Assembly (NCBI GenBank): GCA_017459925.1
Contig: JAFUCC010000171.1
Location: 1-40,410 of the forward strand
From: Eggerthellaceae bacterium
GTDB taxonomy: Bacteria > Actinomycetota > Coriobacteriia > Coriobacteriales > Eggerthellaceae
Length of the DNA: 40,410 nt
Reading direction: 5' to 3'
The notes under the pieces were generated by a model. The model was not told the origin of the DNA and did not search any database. It saw only the letters and a program-made list of their open reading frames with translations. The translations under genes and the position numbers were made by a program. Shown here piece by piece: positions 32,142 through 40,410 of this stretch (within the stretch, counting starts at the first letter, position 1; each line of letters begins with the position of its first letter).

Positions 32142-33134
32142 ATGCCCACCACAGCAGGCACCAGCATCCAATTCCCGCAGGAGTACCTCGAGACCATCGA
32201 CGAGGTCCTCATGGGCAACCTCTTCGCATCCCGCTACCAGACAGGTGGCGAGGAGTTCGTGAGCAACCGCACGGTCCTCGTGCCGGACATCTCCTTCCCC
32301 GGCGCCGGGATCCCCGCCGACTACGACGGGTTCCAGACCGAGGACACCGCGAAGCTCGAGTACACCGCCTACGACCTCGCCTACGACAAGCAGTGCGTGT
32401 TCCGCGTCGACGCCGTGGACGACCTCGACGCGGCCGGCCTGCTCACCGTGAACGAGGCGAGCGAGTACGACCGGCAGATCTTCGCGCCGTGGGTCGACGG
32501 CATCTTCTTCCGCGACACCGCGGCCATGGCGGGCGGCGGCTCCGTGCAGGCGGCCCTCAGCTCGTCCAACGTCAAGGGCGAGTTCCGGAAGCTGCGCACG
32601 CACCTGCGCTCCGTCGGCCTGTCCGGCGCGGACGTCTACATGTCCAGCGCGGCCGTCGCCGCCCTCGAGGATGCCACAAACCGCGAGTGGAGCAACGAGG
32701 GCACCATTACCGACTCCATCGGCCGCTACAACGAGTTCGAGCTGTTCGAGGACGCCGCGGGACGGCTCCCGGCCGGCGTCGACATGCTCGCCATCGCCGG
32801 CGGCGTCACGACCGTGCGCTACGTCATGAAGCGCGCGGTCACCTACACATTCGCGCCCGGCCAGCACACCACGGGCGACGACTGGCTGACCCAGATCCGC
32901 CGCGTCTTCGGCAACGTGGTGCGCAAGAACAAGGCGGACGGCATCTACGTCGTCGGCGCGGATGCCGGAAGCGTCGAGCCCGCGCGCGGCAAGTACGTCA
33001 AGACCAAGGATACCTCGCTGGTGACCGGCAAGACGTACTACACCCGCAGCGGCTCCGCGGGCGCATACACCTACACCGCGGTGGCCGAGCCCGCGGCGGC
33101 GAGCCTCTCGAGCTACTACGAGAAGGTGGCCTAA
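32142..33134 (+). CDS. Major capsid protein (HK97 fold) with C-terminal YYT-type domain
   Basis: A 330-aa protein in the capsid position after the scaffold. The HK97-like features are an N-arm (QEYLETIDEVLMGNLFASRY), an A/P domain with VYMSSAAVAALEDATNREW and GRYNEFELFEDAAGRLPAG, and a strand region near residues 225-280 (RYVMKRAVTYTFAPGQH, QIRRVFGNVVRKNKADGIYV). Residues 289-330 are an added small domain (DTSLVTGKTYYTRSGS ... YYEKVA) also found in two tail proteins here. It is likely exposed on the capsid surface. GGAGG lies upstream. This is the main shell protein. Confidence 0.88.
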   Translation: MPTTAGTSIQFPQEYLETIDEVLMGNLFASRYQTGGEEFVSNRTVLVPDISFPGAGIPADYDGFQTEDTAKLEYTAYDLAYDKQCVFRVDAVDDLDAAGLLTVNEASEYDRQIFAPWVDGIFFRDTAAMAGGGSVQAALSSSNVKGEFRKLRTHLRSVGLSGADVYMSSAAVAALEDATNREWSNEGTITDSIGRYNEFELFEDAAGRLPAGVDMLAIAGGVTTVRYVMKRAVTYTFAPGQHTTGDDWLTQIRRVFGNVVRKNKADGIYVVGADAGSVEPARGKYVKTKDTSLVTGKTYYTRSGSAGAYTYTAVAEPAAASLSSYYEKVA

Positions 33135-33140
33135 CCGGCC

Positions 33141-33509
33141 ATGGCGCTGCCCGAGGTGACATACGCCGACTACGAGACTTGGGGCGGGACGCGCTCCGAG
33201 GATGCCTTCGAAGCATCCATCGGGCACGCCCGCGCCAGGGTCCGCGAGTACGTGTGGCTCAACGAGGTCGACACCGACGAGCGTGCCGCAGCCTTCAAGG
33301 CCGCCGTGTGCGCCGCGGTCGACGTGGATGCGGCCTACGGCTCCACGGGGGGCGTGGGCGAGTCCGGAGGGGGCTTCTCCATCGGCTCGTTCTCCATGTC
33401 CGCCGCGTCGGGCGCCGATGCCCGGGGGAGCTCCTACGACCGGGACATGGCCCGCGCGATCCGCGCGGAGCTGTCCGGCACGGGGCTGCTCTACCAGGGG
33501 GTGCGCTAG
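33141..33509 (+). CDS. Head-tail connector (gp6/gp15-like adaptor)
   Basis: A 122-aa helical protein next to the capsid gene (VTYADYETWGGTRSEDAFEA, ARVREYVWLNEVDTDERAA), with a Gly/Ser-rich loop (GGVGESGGGFSIGSFSMSA) and a terminal helix (RDMARAIRAELSGTGLLYQG). Size, position and layout match the adaptors that stack under the portal. It is the first of four small connector genes (33141-34572), all overlapping or nearly so. Confidence 0.75.
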   Translation: MALPEVTYADYETWGGTRSEDAFEASIGHARARVREYVWLNEVDTDERAAAFKAAVCAAVDVDAAYGSTGGVGESGGGFSIGSFSMSAASGADARGSSYDRDMARAIRAELSGTGLLYQGVR

Positions 33510-33854
33510 ATGCCCGCCCCCATCCCGAAGCGCCTGCTTCCCGACGATGTTCTGGTCCGTCCGCTCGACACCGCGTCCAGGCGCGGCGGCGAGTTCCTGG
33601 AGCCCGTGGCCATGCGCCACGCCAGGCTCGACCGAAACGTCGCCAGCGGCATGCACGGCGCGCCGTACCAGCTGCAGCAGGCCACCGTGGCGCTGCTGTT
33701 CATCGACGTAGCCCGCACAGACGGGGCCTTCGAGGTCCCGGCCGGCTCCAAGGTGAGCGGCGACGGGGGCGAGAGCTGGTACACGGTGGAGGCCGTCCAC
33801 GCCTTCGGGGCGTTCGGCGGGGTGCACCACTGGGAATTGGAGCTGCGGCGATGA
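33510..33854 (+). CDS. Head closure protein (Minor_capsid_1-like)
   Basis: A 114-aa beta-rich protein starting at the base after the connector stop. Features are IPKRLLPDDVLVRPLD at the N-terminus, a central QQATVALLFIDVARTDG, and YTVEAVHAFG with HHWELELR at the end, as in the putative minor capsid proteins that close the connector after packaging. It ends in an ATGA overlap with the next gene. Confidence 0.7.
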   Translation: MPAPIPKRLLPDDVLVRPLDTASRRGGEFLEPVAMRHARLDRNVASGMHGAPYQLQQATVALLFIDVARTDGAFEVPAGSKVSGDGGESWYTVEAVHAFGAFGGVHHWELELRR

Positions 33855-34186
33855 GGGTGGAGGTCGACGCCGACATGGCCGGCCTCGACTCGTTCGGGGC
33901 CGGGCACCGCACGCGGCTCGCGGCCGTGGCGCAGCGCGCCCAGCTGCTGATGCGCGACCACGTGCCGATGGAGCAGGGCACCCTGCGCGACTCCACCGGG
34001 GGCAGCGACTACGGCTCGGGGCGGATCGTCTACGACACGCCCTACGCGAACTACCAGTACAGGCTCCACACCGCGAACCGCACGACGCCCGGCACCGACG
34101 GCGAGTGGGACGCGGCGATGATGGCCGAGAGCGGCGATGCGCTCGCGCAATTCGCCGCGGAGCTAGTGAGGAGGGACCTCGGATGA
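33851..34186 (+). CDS. Head-tail joining protein (Minor_capsid_2 / HK97 gp10-like)
   Basis: A 111-aa protein starting in an ATGA overlap. The pattern RDHVPMEQGTLRDSTGG then GRIVYDTPYANYQYRLH is typical of gp10-like and minor capsid 2 proteins (a YxxxQ/YANYQ signature followed by a helix). It lies between head closure and tail terminator genes and probably forms part of the neck. It ends in an ATGA overlap with the next gene. Confidence 0.75.
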   Translation: MRVEVDADMAGLDSFGAGHRTRLAAVAQRAQLLMRDHVPMEQGTLRDSTGGSDYGSGRIVYDTPYANYQYRLHTANRTTPGTDGEWDAAMMAESGDALAQFAAELVRRDLG

Positions 34187-34572
34187 GCTACGCGCCGGAC
34201 TACTGCGACGTCATCGCGGCGGCGATCGAGGCGGCGGGCTACCCCGACGTCATGCGCAAGCTGCCGGACGACTGCAGGCGCATGGAGGCCGTGATGGTCT
34301 TCCCCGCCGACGTCCAGGGCGAGTCGAGGTACTTCGACCTGTTCCAGACCCGCAGCTTCCGCGCCGACGTGCTCGCGAAGCGCGAGTCGGACGAGGCGGC
34401 CGAGGAGGCGGCCTGGGACATCCAGGACGTGCTCGCGCATGCCGACCTGTCGAGCTCCGACGGCAGCTACGAGCTGTCGGGCTTCGAGGTCTCAACCCCG
34501 CGCCCGGTATCCGTCAAGCCGGACGAGACCGGCTACTACACCTGGCACCTGCAGGTGACCCTGCACGAATAG
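34183..34572 (+). CDS. Tail terminator (Minor_capsid_3-like)
   Basis: A 129-aa protein, last of the four neck genes and immediately before the major tail protein. The alpha/beta pattern fits tail terminators: an N-terminal helix VIAAAIEAAGYPDVMRKL, a strand FQTRSFRADVLAK, a helix EEAAWDIQDVLAH, and terminal strands YYTWHLQVTLHE. The terminator would cap the tail tube and join it to the head. The start overlaps the previous stop by 4 bases. Confidence 0.72.
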   Translation: MSYAPDYCDVIAAAIEAAGYPDVMRKLPDDCRRMEAVMVFPADVQGESRYFDLFQTRSFRADVLAKRESDEAAEEAAWDIQDVLAHADLSSSDGSYELSGFEVSTPRPVSVKPDETGYYTWHLQVTLHE

Positions 34573-34585
34573 AGAGGACAAGACG

Positions 34586-35278
34586 ATGGCAGACATCGGA
34601 TTCGCACCCAACTACACCACCCTGCACATGATCGACACCGCGCCCGACGGCGACGAGCGCGACTGGGCCTACGTGGGCCCCGGCATCACCAACATCTCGC
34701 CGAACGACTCGGACAACACCGACACCTTCGAGTACTACGACGGCGGCGGCGCGTCCAACGAGTACGTGTCCGGCAAGAACCTCGGATACTCCGTCTCCGG
34801 CGACCGCCGCTACGGCGACAAGGCGCAGGACTTCGTGCGCTCGCTGCGCACCAAGACCGGCGAGGACCTCACCACGAACTGGAAGACCGTCGAGCCCGAC
34901 GGCACCGTGACCGAGGGCGAGGTCACCGTCCGCAACATCCAGATGGGCGGCGGCGACGCGAACTCCAAGGGCACGGTCTCCTTCGAGGTCGGCTTCAACT
35001 CGATGCCCTCCGAGACCGCCGGGGACAAGACGAAGATGCCCGAGTCCGTGAACCTCACGGAGGCGAGCGTCGCGGTCGACGCCACCACGCAGCTCGAGCC
35101 GACCGTCTCCCCCGAGACGGCGAGCGCGGCGTGCGTGTACGCGGTGAAGGACCCCTCGATCGCGACGGTCTCCGCGGACGGCGTGCTGAAGGGCGTGTCC
35201 GCCGGCACCACCAAGCTGACCGTGAAGTGCGTGGCCAAGCCGTCCGTCACCAAGACGATCAACGTCACGGTCTCCTAA
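34586..35278 (+). CDS. Major tail protein with C-terminal BIG2 Ig-like domain
   Basis: A 230-aa tube protein. Residues 1-150 form the tube domain (DWAYVGPGITNISP, YYDGGGASNEYV, KGTVSFEVGFNSMP). Residues about 150-230 form a bacterial Ig-like BIG2 domain (LTEASVAVDATTQLEPTVSP, DPSIATVSADGVLKGVSAGTTKLTV split over its strands). Such domains decorate tail surfaces and may bind host polysaccharide weakly. Position after the terminator and before the tail chaperones supports the call. Confidence 0.85.
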   Translation: MADIGFAPNYTTLHMIDTAPDGDERDWAYVGPGITNISPNDSDNTDTFEYYDGGGASNEYVSGKNLGYSVSGDRRYGDKAQDFVRSLRTKTGEDLTTNWKTVEPDGTVTEGEVTVRNIQMGGGDANSKGTVSFEVGFNSMPSETAGDKTKMPESVNLTEASVAVDATTQLEPTVSPETASAACVYAVKDPSIATVSADGVLKGVSAGTTKLTVKCVAKPSVTKTINVTVS

Positions 35279-35281
35279 GGC

Positions 35282-35680
35282 ATGGCCATGGCGCTCGTCG
35301 ACGGCCTCGTGAGGCCGTTCATCACCATAGAATTCGACGAGGAGACCCGCTGGGACATCCCGGCGGGTCCCGCCGACTACGACCGCATAGCCACCGGCCT
35401 CGGCTGGTGGCTCGACCGCGGCCGCGATGGCGGCGACCTCGAGTACGTCAGGGCGTCCCTCGGGTTCCTGTGCGGCGAGCCGCTCGGCGGCGAGGTGTAC
35501 GGGAAGCTGCAGGACTACCTCACGGGCGGCGCCGACTTCGACGAGGACGCGCTGGCCCAGTACATGATGCCGGCGGTGCTCGCCATCGCCGACGCCTGGG
35601 CGGTCCAGGTGCGCGCCGTGAAGTCCATGCGGGCGCGCCGCTTCGCCCATTACCTGGGAGGGCCGGAGGATGCCATCTAG
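35282..35680 (+). CDS. Tail assembly chaperone, first protein
   Basis: A 132-aa protein between major tail and tape measure genes. It has a beta N-terminus (VRPFITIEFDEETRWDIP) and a helical rest (LAQYMMPAVLAIADAWAVQV), ending near RRFAHYLGG. It overlaps the Gp15-like gene by 11 bases in a different frame (+1). In many siphoviruses the two chaperones are joined by programmed frameshifting, but I see no clear slippery heptamer here. Confidence 0.7.
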   Translation: MAMALVDGLVRPFITIEFDEETRWDIPAGPADYDRIATGLGWWLDRGRDGGDLEYVRASLGFLCGEPLGGEVYGKLQDYLTGGADFDEDALAQYMMPAVLAIADAWAVQVRAVKSMRARRFAHYLGGPEDAI

Positions 35681-36194
35681 CACGGTCTACGACGTCCTGG
35701 GGCGCCCCTGCCGCGTCAGGGACACGCTCGCCGACTACCTGCTCGTCATCGAGCTTTTGCAGGACGGCCAGGTGTCCGACGCCGACCGCTTCACGCTCCT
35801 CGTGAACATGGCGTTCGCCGACCCGCAGGGCGCCCTCGACGCCTTCGGGGAGGGCATCCCGGAGGCGCTCGACTCGGCGCTGTGGCAGGCGTTCGGCATC
35901 GACCTCGAGGGCGACCGCATCGTCGACGGCAAGCGCGCCATCGACTGGGAAGCCGACAGGCCGCGCATCGTGGCCACGTCCAGGGCCGCGTACGGCCTGT
36001 CGTGGCAGGAGCTGTCCGCGCTGCCCTACCGCGAGGCATCCGACCTCATGGGGCTGGCGCCGCACGAGACGCCCATGGGGCAGGCCATCTACTACCGGGT
36101 GGCCGACGAGCCGGACTTCGGCAAGGGGGAGGACGCGCGCAGGCGGCGGGAAGCCTGGCGCAAGCAGAGGGAGCACTACCGCCTCAAGGGCTGA
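35670..36194 (+). CDS. Gp15-like tail assembly chaperone (PF06854 type)
   Basis: A 174-aa protein of the bacteriophage Gp15 type: DYLLVIELLQDGQVSDADRF, a helical middle, YGLSWQELSALPYREASDLMG close to the end, then MGQAIYYRVA and a basic tail (RRRREAWRKQREHYR). Gp15 proteins directly precede the tape measure gene in phages of Gram-positive bacteria. It would help load the tape measure protein. It overlaps the previous chaperone gene by 11 bases. Confidence 0.82.
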   Translation: MPSSTVYDVLGRPCRVRDTLADYLLVIELLQDGQVSDADRFTLLVNMAFADPQGALDAFGEGIPEALDSALWQAFGIDLEGDRIVDGKRAIDWEADRPRIVATSRAAYGLSWQELSALPYREASDLMGLAPHETPMGQAIYYRVADEPDFGKGEDARRRREAWRKQREHYRLKG

Positions 36195-36209
36195 GAGGGC
36201 TGATGCGGC

Positions 36210-39200
36210 ATGGCCGACAACACCGTGAACATCAAGGTCGTGCTGGACGAATCCGGCGTCAAGCAGGGCATAGCGTCGATCAAATCCGATGTCAAGGGCC
36301 TGGCGGACGACGCATCCCGGGCATCCTCGGGCGCCGCCGACGGCCTCGGGAAGGTCGAGGAGGCCGCGGAGGACGCGGCCAAGGGCCTCGAGGGCGCCGG
36401 GGAATCCGGCAAGGGCCTCGGCGAGAAGACCAAGCAGGGCACGCGCGATGCCGAGAAGGCGGTGCGCGACTTCAAGTCCCAGACGGCGAGCGCCGTCAAG
36501 GACGTGGGCGACGGGCTGACGAAATCCGTGACCGTCCCGCTCGCCGCCGCGGGGGCGGCGTCCCTAAAGGCGGCGGTCGACATCGACACGAGCCTCACCA
36601 ACGTGCGCAAGACCGTCGACGGCACCGAGGAGGACTACCAGCGCCTCAAGGACGCCGCGGTCGAGTTCTCCAAGACCAACGCCGTCGAGGCCACGCAGCT
36701 GCTCGACATCGAGGCGCTCGGCGCGCAGCTCGGCTACACCCTCGACACCATGGAGAACGGCAAGACCGAGGTCCAGGAGTTCGGCGAGGTCGTGGCCGGC
36801 CTGGACATCGCCACGAACATGAGCGCGGAGCAGGCGGGCAGCGAGCTCGCGCAGTTCGCGAACATCATGGGCATGGCCAAGGACGAGACGAGCAACTACG
36901 GCTCGACGATCGTCGCACTGGGCAACTCCTTTGCGACCACCGAATCCGACATCTCCGCGATGTCGATGCGCATCGCCGGCGCGGGCAAGAACATCGGGCT
37001 GTCCGAGGCCGACGTGCTCGGCTTGGCCACCGCGCTCTCGTCCCTCGGCATCGAGGCCGAGGCCGGCGGCACGGCCATTTCCACCGTAATGAGCGAGGTC
37101 GACAAGTCCGTCGCCCTGCAGGACGAGAACCTGCGCACGTGGGCCGACACCGCGCACATGAGCGTGGACGACTTCACCGCGGCATGGAAAGGCGACGCCG
37201 TCGGCGCGCTCGACGCCGTGTTCAAGGGAATGGCGCAGAACGTCGACGAGGGCGGCAACCTCGCCGTCATGCTCGAGGAGCTTGGCATCAGCTCGATCCG
37301 CCAGACCGACATGATGAAGCGCCTCGCCAACTCGGGCGACCTGATGAAGGACGCGGTCGCCGCGGCGAACACGGCATGGGAGGAGAACTCCGCGCTCACC
37401 AAGGAGGTCGAGAACCGCAACGGCTCCCTCGAGGCGAAGTTCCAGATGCTCAAGAACCGCGTGACGGCCGTGGCCATGGAGGTGGGCGAGCCTCTGGCCG
37501 ACGCGCTCATGGACGCCATCGACGCGGCCGAGCCGCTCTTCCAGGCCATCGAATCCGGCGCCAAGGCGTTCGCCGAGATGGACGAGGGCCAGCAGCGCGC
37601 GATCATCTCCGCGCTCGGGCTCGCGGCGGCCGTGGGGCCGATGCTGTCGCTGTTCGGGCGGGCCGGCATGTCCGCGCTCGACTTCGGGGACAAGCTCCTC
37701 GGCATCGCGCAGGCGAGCGAGAAGGTCGGCGGCGCGGCCGGCACGGTCGGCAAGCTCGCGGGCGCGCTCGGCAAGCTGGGCCCCGTCGCCGCCGGAATCG
37801 GCATCGCGCTGGGCATCGGCACCGCGTTCGCCGTGGAGTTCGAGCAGGCGCGCGAGAAGGCCGAGACGTTCAAGACGGCCACCGACGACCTCGGCGAGGC
37901 CGTGCGCTCGCTCGGGACGGACGCCGAGGCGAGCGTGCCGGGCGTGTCGTCGCTCCAATCCGCCATGGAGGGGAGCGCCCGCAGCGCGGACGAGGCCGCG
38001 AGGTCGCAGGCCGACCTCGCCCGCAGCATCTCCGAGTCCTTCTCGGACACGAACGCGGACGCCGCGCTCCTGCAGTACTATGGCGACAAGATAAAGGAGC
38101 TCTCCGGCCACTGCGGCGGCAGCGCCGAGAAGATGGCCGAGCTGCAGGCGGCGGTCGAGGGGTACAACGAGATCGCCGGCACCTCCTACTCGGTCAGAGA
38201 CGAGACGACCGGCATCGTGGACGCCTCCACCCAGGCCCTCGAGGACAACACCGAGGCGTGGATCCAGAACGCGCGCGCCCAGGCGGCGCAGGAAGCGCTC
38301 AAGGACGTCGAGAAGGAGCGCATACAGCTGCAGCTCGACATGGCCTCGGCCGAGGAGAGGCTCAACGAGGCCAGGGCGGCGCGCGACGCCGACCCGGGCT
38401 CCATGATGCGTAACCAGGAGCTCAACGAGGCGAGCTACGCGTACGCCGACCTGACGACCCAGATGGAGTCCCTCGACGACGCCGCATCATACCTCACGGG
38501 CCAGATAGCGGAATGCAACACGAAGGCGAAGGAGGCGTCATCGGCCGCATCGGAATGGTCCTTCGCGTCCGAGGCGGCGGTCGCGTCGCTCGATGCGAAC
38601 GGGCAGTCCGTGCAGGGCCTCGCCGCCGCGCTCGAGTCGGTCGGCATCTCCGCGGAGAGCGCCAAGGGCATGGCGTCCGAGTCGTTCGACGCGCTGGCCG
38701 CGTCCTTCGACGGCACGACGCTGTCCATCGTCGCGAAGGCCCAGGAGCTCGGCATCCAGCTGCCCGCCATATCGCAGGCGGCGGGGCCCGTCGCGGCCGC
38801 GCTGCAGGACATGGGGCAGAAGGCCGCCGACGCGCTCGCCTCCACCGGCTCGGACGTGCAGGCCGTCTCGGAGCAGTTCGCGGCAGTCGGCGTGGGCGCC
38901 CAGGACATGTCCACCGTCACCGGGGCCGCGTTCGCCTCCATGTGGCAGGCATGCGACGGCGACGTCACGGCAATGGCGGGCAAGATAGCCGAGTGGAACT
39001 CGCTCGAGGCCGAGGGCAAGCAGCCCAAGGTCGACGCGAAGGGCAACGTCATCGACGGAACGGCGAAGAAGAAGGTCGAAGACTACAACAAGACCGGCAT
39101 AGAGTCGAAGGACACCACCGTCAAGGCGGAGGTCGAGGGCAACGTCATCAGCGGCGATGCCCAGGAGAAGACGGCCGACGCGAAGAAGTCGGTCGACGAG

Positions 39201-39722
39201 CTGCATGACAAGTCGGTCGACGTGTCCGCATACGTGAACGGGAAGAACGACGTCGACCAGCTCGGCTCTTCCATCAGGAACCTGCCTTCGTCGAAGACCG
39301 TGAGCATCACGACGAACAGGACCACGGTCGAGAAGACGGTGAAGAAGGCGGCGGGCGGCTTCTACGGGGCCGTCCCGGCGCACGCCGCGGGCGGCCTGGG
39401 ATTCGCGGTGCCGCGCTTCGCAGGCGGCGCCGCGCTCAACGGCATCGTCTCGCGCGCCACGATGACGACCGCGGGGCTCGTGGGCGAGGCGGGGCGCGAG
39501 GTCGTGATGCAGACCGGCCCCCGCTCGTCCACGATCGTGCCCATAGAGAACCCCCGCTACATGGCGCCGTTTGCCGACGCGGTGGCGGACGCGATGGGCG
39601 ACCGCCTTGCAGGCGGGCCCTCCTACCACATAGGGAACATAACGGTCGAGGCTGGAAGCAGGCTAGCTGACGACATAGACAGGCTCGTCGACGACCTGCA
39701 GTTCGAGATAGGGATGGGGTGA
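36210..39722 (+). CDS. Tail tape measure protein
   Basis: A 1170-aa protein, the longest in the window. It has an N-terminal coiled coil (residues 1-110, VKQGIASIKSDVKGLADDAS), the PhageMin_Tail/TP901 core at about 110-420 (SLTNVRKTVDGTEEDYQRL, NIMGMAKDETSNYGS, LSEADVLGLATALSSLGIEA), hydrophobic segments near 470-545 (ISALGLAAAVGPMLSLFG, GPVAAGIGIALGIGTAF) and a Gly/Ala-rich C-terminus (GGFYGAVPAHAAGGLGFAVP). It fixes tail length and helps DNA passage. If each residue adds about 0.15 nm, the tail would be near 175 nm; that is a rule of thumb. It ends 6 bases before the FN3 tail gene. Confidence 0.92.
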   Translation: MADNTVNIKVVLDESGVKQGIASIKSDVKGLADDASRASSGAADGLGKVEEAAEDAAKGLEGAGESGKGLGEKTKQGTRDAEKAVRDFKSQTASAVKDVGDGLTKSVTVPLAAAGAASLKAAVDIDTSLTNVRKTVDGTEEDYQRLKDAAVEFSKTNAVEATQLLDIEALGAQLGYTLDTMENGKTEVQEFGEVVAGLDIATNMSAEQAGSELAQFANIMGMAKDETSNYGSTIVALGNSFATTESDISAMSMRIAGAGKNIGLSEADVLGLATALSSLGIEAEAGGTAISTVMSEVDKSVALQDENLRTWADTAHMSVDDFTAAWKGDAVGALDAVFKGMAQNVDEGGNLAVMLEELGISSIRQTDMMKRLANSGDLMKDAVAAANTAWEENSALTKEVENRNGSLEAKFQMLKNRVTAVAMEVGEPLADALMDAIDAAEPLFQAIESGAKAFAEMDEGQQRAIISALGLAAAVGPMLSLFGRAGMSALDFGDKLLGIAQASEKVGGAAGTVGKLAGALGKLGPVAAGIGIALGIGTAFAVEFEQAREKAETFKTATDDLGEAVRSLGTDAEASVPGVSSLQSAMEGSARSADEAARSQADLARSISESFSDTNADAALLQYYGDKIKELSGHCGGSAEKMAELQAAVEGYNEIAGTSYSVRDETTGIVDASTQALEDNTEAWIQNARAQAAQEALKDVEKERIQLQLDMASAEERLNEARAARDADPGSMMRNQELNEASYAYADLTTQMESLDDAASYLTGQIAECNTKAKEASSAASEWSFASEAAVASLDANGQSVQGLAAALESVGISAESAKGMASESFDALAASFDGTTLSIVAKAQELGIQLPAISQAAGPVAAALQDMGQKAADALASTGSDVQAVSEQFAAVGVGAQDMSTVTGAAFASMWQACDGDVTAMAGKIAEWNSLEAEGKQPKVDAKGNVIDGTAKKKVEDYNKTGIESKDTTVKAEVEGNVISGDAQEKTADAKKSVDELHDKSVDVSAYVNGKNDVDQLGSSIRNLPSSKTVSITTNRTTVEKTVKKAAGGFYGAVPAHAAGGLGFAVPRFAGGAALNGIVSRATMTTAGLVGEAGREVVMQTGPRSSTIVPIENPRYMAPFADAVADAMGDRLAGGPSYHIGNITVEAGSRLADDIDRLVDDLQFEIGMG

Positions 39723-39728
39723 TGGCGG

Positions 39729-40410
39729 ATGGCGAAGAAGTACGCATCCAAGGCAAAGGCGACGGCCGCCGCGAAGAAGACCGTCAAGAACCTGGGGAGC
39801 AAGACGGGGATAAGCTCCATCGTCATCGAACGCGAGAGCCAGCAGAACCTCAACATGCTGCTCACGTGGGAGTGCAGCCTGTCGAACATCGGCTCGTTCG
39901 GGGTGGACGTGGAGTACCTCGCGGCCTCGGGCCACTGGATCCAGCACGGCGGCGGCGTGCGCACCATCTCGCCGGAGACCGCATACTACGACAAGAAGCA
40001 GGGGAACAAGTACCAGTACACGTTCGCCGCGCCGTCCGACCCGACCGTGAGGCAGATACGCGCGAGGATCCACGCGGTGTCGAAGACGCACCGCGTCACC
40101 AAGTACTACAAGGTCAAGAAGAACAAGAAAACGGTGGTCGAGTCGGTCACCCTCGACCTCGCCTACTGGACGGCAGCCTGGACGGGCTACGTGTCCGCGA
40201 CCGCGCCGGCGCTATCAGACGCCGACAAGGCCAAGATGGCGGCGCCCACGGTCGTCCTGGCCGCCCCGCAGGCGAACCTGCGCGCCGACGGCAGCGTGCG
40301 CGTGTCGTGGTCGAGGCCGGTCGAGTCGACCGTGACCGACGTGACGCTGTACCGCACGGCCGACGGCGCCGGGGCCGACGGCCGCGTCGCGGTGGCGTCC
40401 GGGCTGCCGC
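39729..40410 (+). CDS. Distal tail protein with FN3 repeats, N-terminal part (continues at base 1)
   Basis: The frame is open to the edge (227 codons plus one base). It starts at the ATG at 39729, 6 bases after the tape measure stop, with a basic N-terminus (MAKKYASKAKATAAAKK). Residues 30-160 form a beta domain (LLTWECSLSNIGSFGVDVEY, YYDKKQGNKYQYTF) of distal tail type. An FN3 domain begins at about residue 175 (PTVVLAAPQANLRADGSVRV, SWSRP) and is cut by the edge. Its missing strands (TLEYADASVEAGHAYRYLL) are at bases 3-59, in exactly the frame needed, so the two pieces make one gene of 951 codons. Confidence 0.8.
   Translation, partial: MAKKYASKAKATAAAKKTVKNLGSKTGISSIVIERESQQNLNMLLTWECSLSNIGSFGVDVEYLAASGHWIQHGGGVRTISPETAYYDKKQGNKYQYTFAAPSDPTVRQIRARIHAVSKTHRVTKYYKVKKNKKTVVESVTLDLAYWTAAWTGYVSATAPALSDADKAKMAAPTVVLAAPQANLRADGSVRVSWSRPVESTVTDVTLYRTADGAGADGRVAVASGLP

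Noticed and set aside
35882..38413. Long + strand frame (843 codons) overlapping the tape measure gene
   Set aside because: It is the second frame of the tape measure gene, Arg/Gly/His-rich and without a domain; the tape measure frame has clear family motifs.
39722..40096. Alternative start at 39722 (ATG overlapping the tape measure stop) for the gene after it
   Set aside because: That frame gives Arg/Gly/Asp-rich nonsense, while the ATG at 39729 opens the frame that yields the tail and FN3 domains.
1..40410. tRNA genes
   Set aside because: I found no stretch with a convincing cloverleaf and T-loop; short GC-rich dyads are common by chance in this composition.

Overview
This window looks like a complete temperate siphovirus genome, about 40.4 kb, opened inside a tail gene. 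The last reading frame (39729 onward) runs off the right edge. It continues in frame at base 3 of the left edge, and joining the two ends gives one 951-codon gene with a fibronectin type III domain restored across the join. The very high GC content, GC-rich third codon positions and style of the tail and lysis proteins suggest a high-GC Gram-positive host. A gut actinobacterium of the class Coriobacteriia is my best guess, but this is an inference and no gene proves it.

Layout, read as a prophage starting near 10.6 kb. A leftward lysogeny module holds a tyrosine integrase (10788-11948), a DUF2335-like membrane protein (12035-12658) and a CI-like repressor (12786-13142). Next to it lie candidate attP repeats (10563-10581 and 10804-10822) and a strong terminator. 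An AT-rich divergent control region (13143-13407) separates it from everything else, which is all on the + strand. The early region (13.4-25.7 kb) carries a Cro-like protein, an excisionase-like HTH protein, several small regulators, an SMC/RecF-like ATPase, a Sak4-like RecA-fold ATPase, a DUF669 ssDNA-binding-like protein, an SF2 helicase and a primase-helicase. These are followed by a repeat-rich probable origin (about 24165-24383), a small Acb2-like anti-CBASS protein, two unknown small proteins and a RusA-like resolvase.

The late region (25.8-40.4 kb, then 1-8.8 kb) is the packaging and morphogenesis block: a terminase carrying a small-subunit-like domain at its N-terminus, portal, minor capsid protein, scaffold, HK97-fold capsid protein, four connector/closure proteins, major tail protein with an Ig domain, two tail chaperones, tape measure, distal tail proteins, several fibre proteins and a wall-binding protein. 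Lysis genes (8.9-10.55 kb) are a holin, a small membrane protein and an amidase endolysin with an SH3b domain.

The most notable points are these. (1) The minor capsid protein carries a C-terminal HExxH zincin-like domain and is followed by a short overlapping gene and a strong terminator, the layout of a MuF polymorphic toxin with its immunity protein. (2) There is a probable Acb2 cyclic-nucleotide sponge beside the origin. (3) A DUF2335-like membrane protein sits between integrase and repressor, where a lysogen would express it. (4) The likely replication origin has iteron-like repeats. (5) A small YYT...YYE domain is shared by the capsid protein and two tail proteins.
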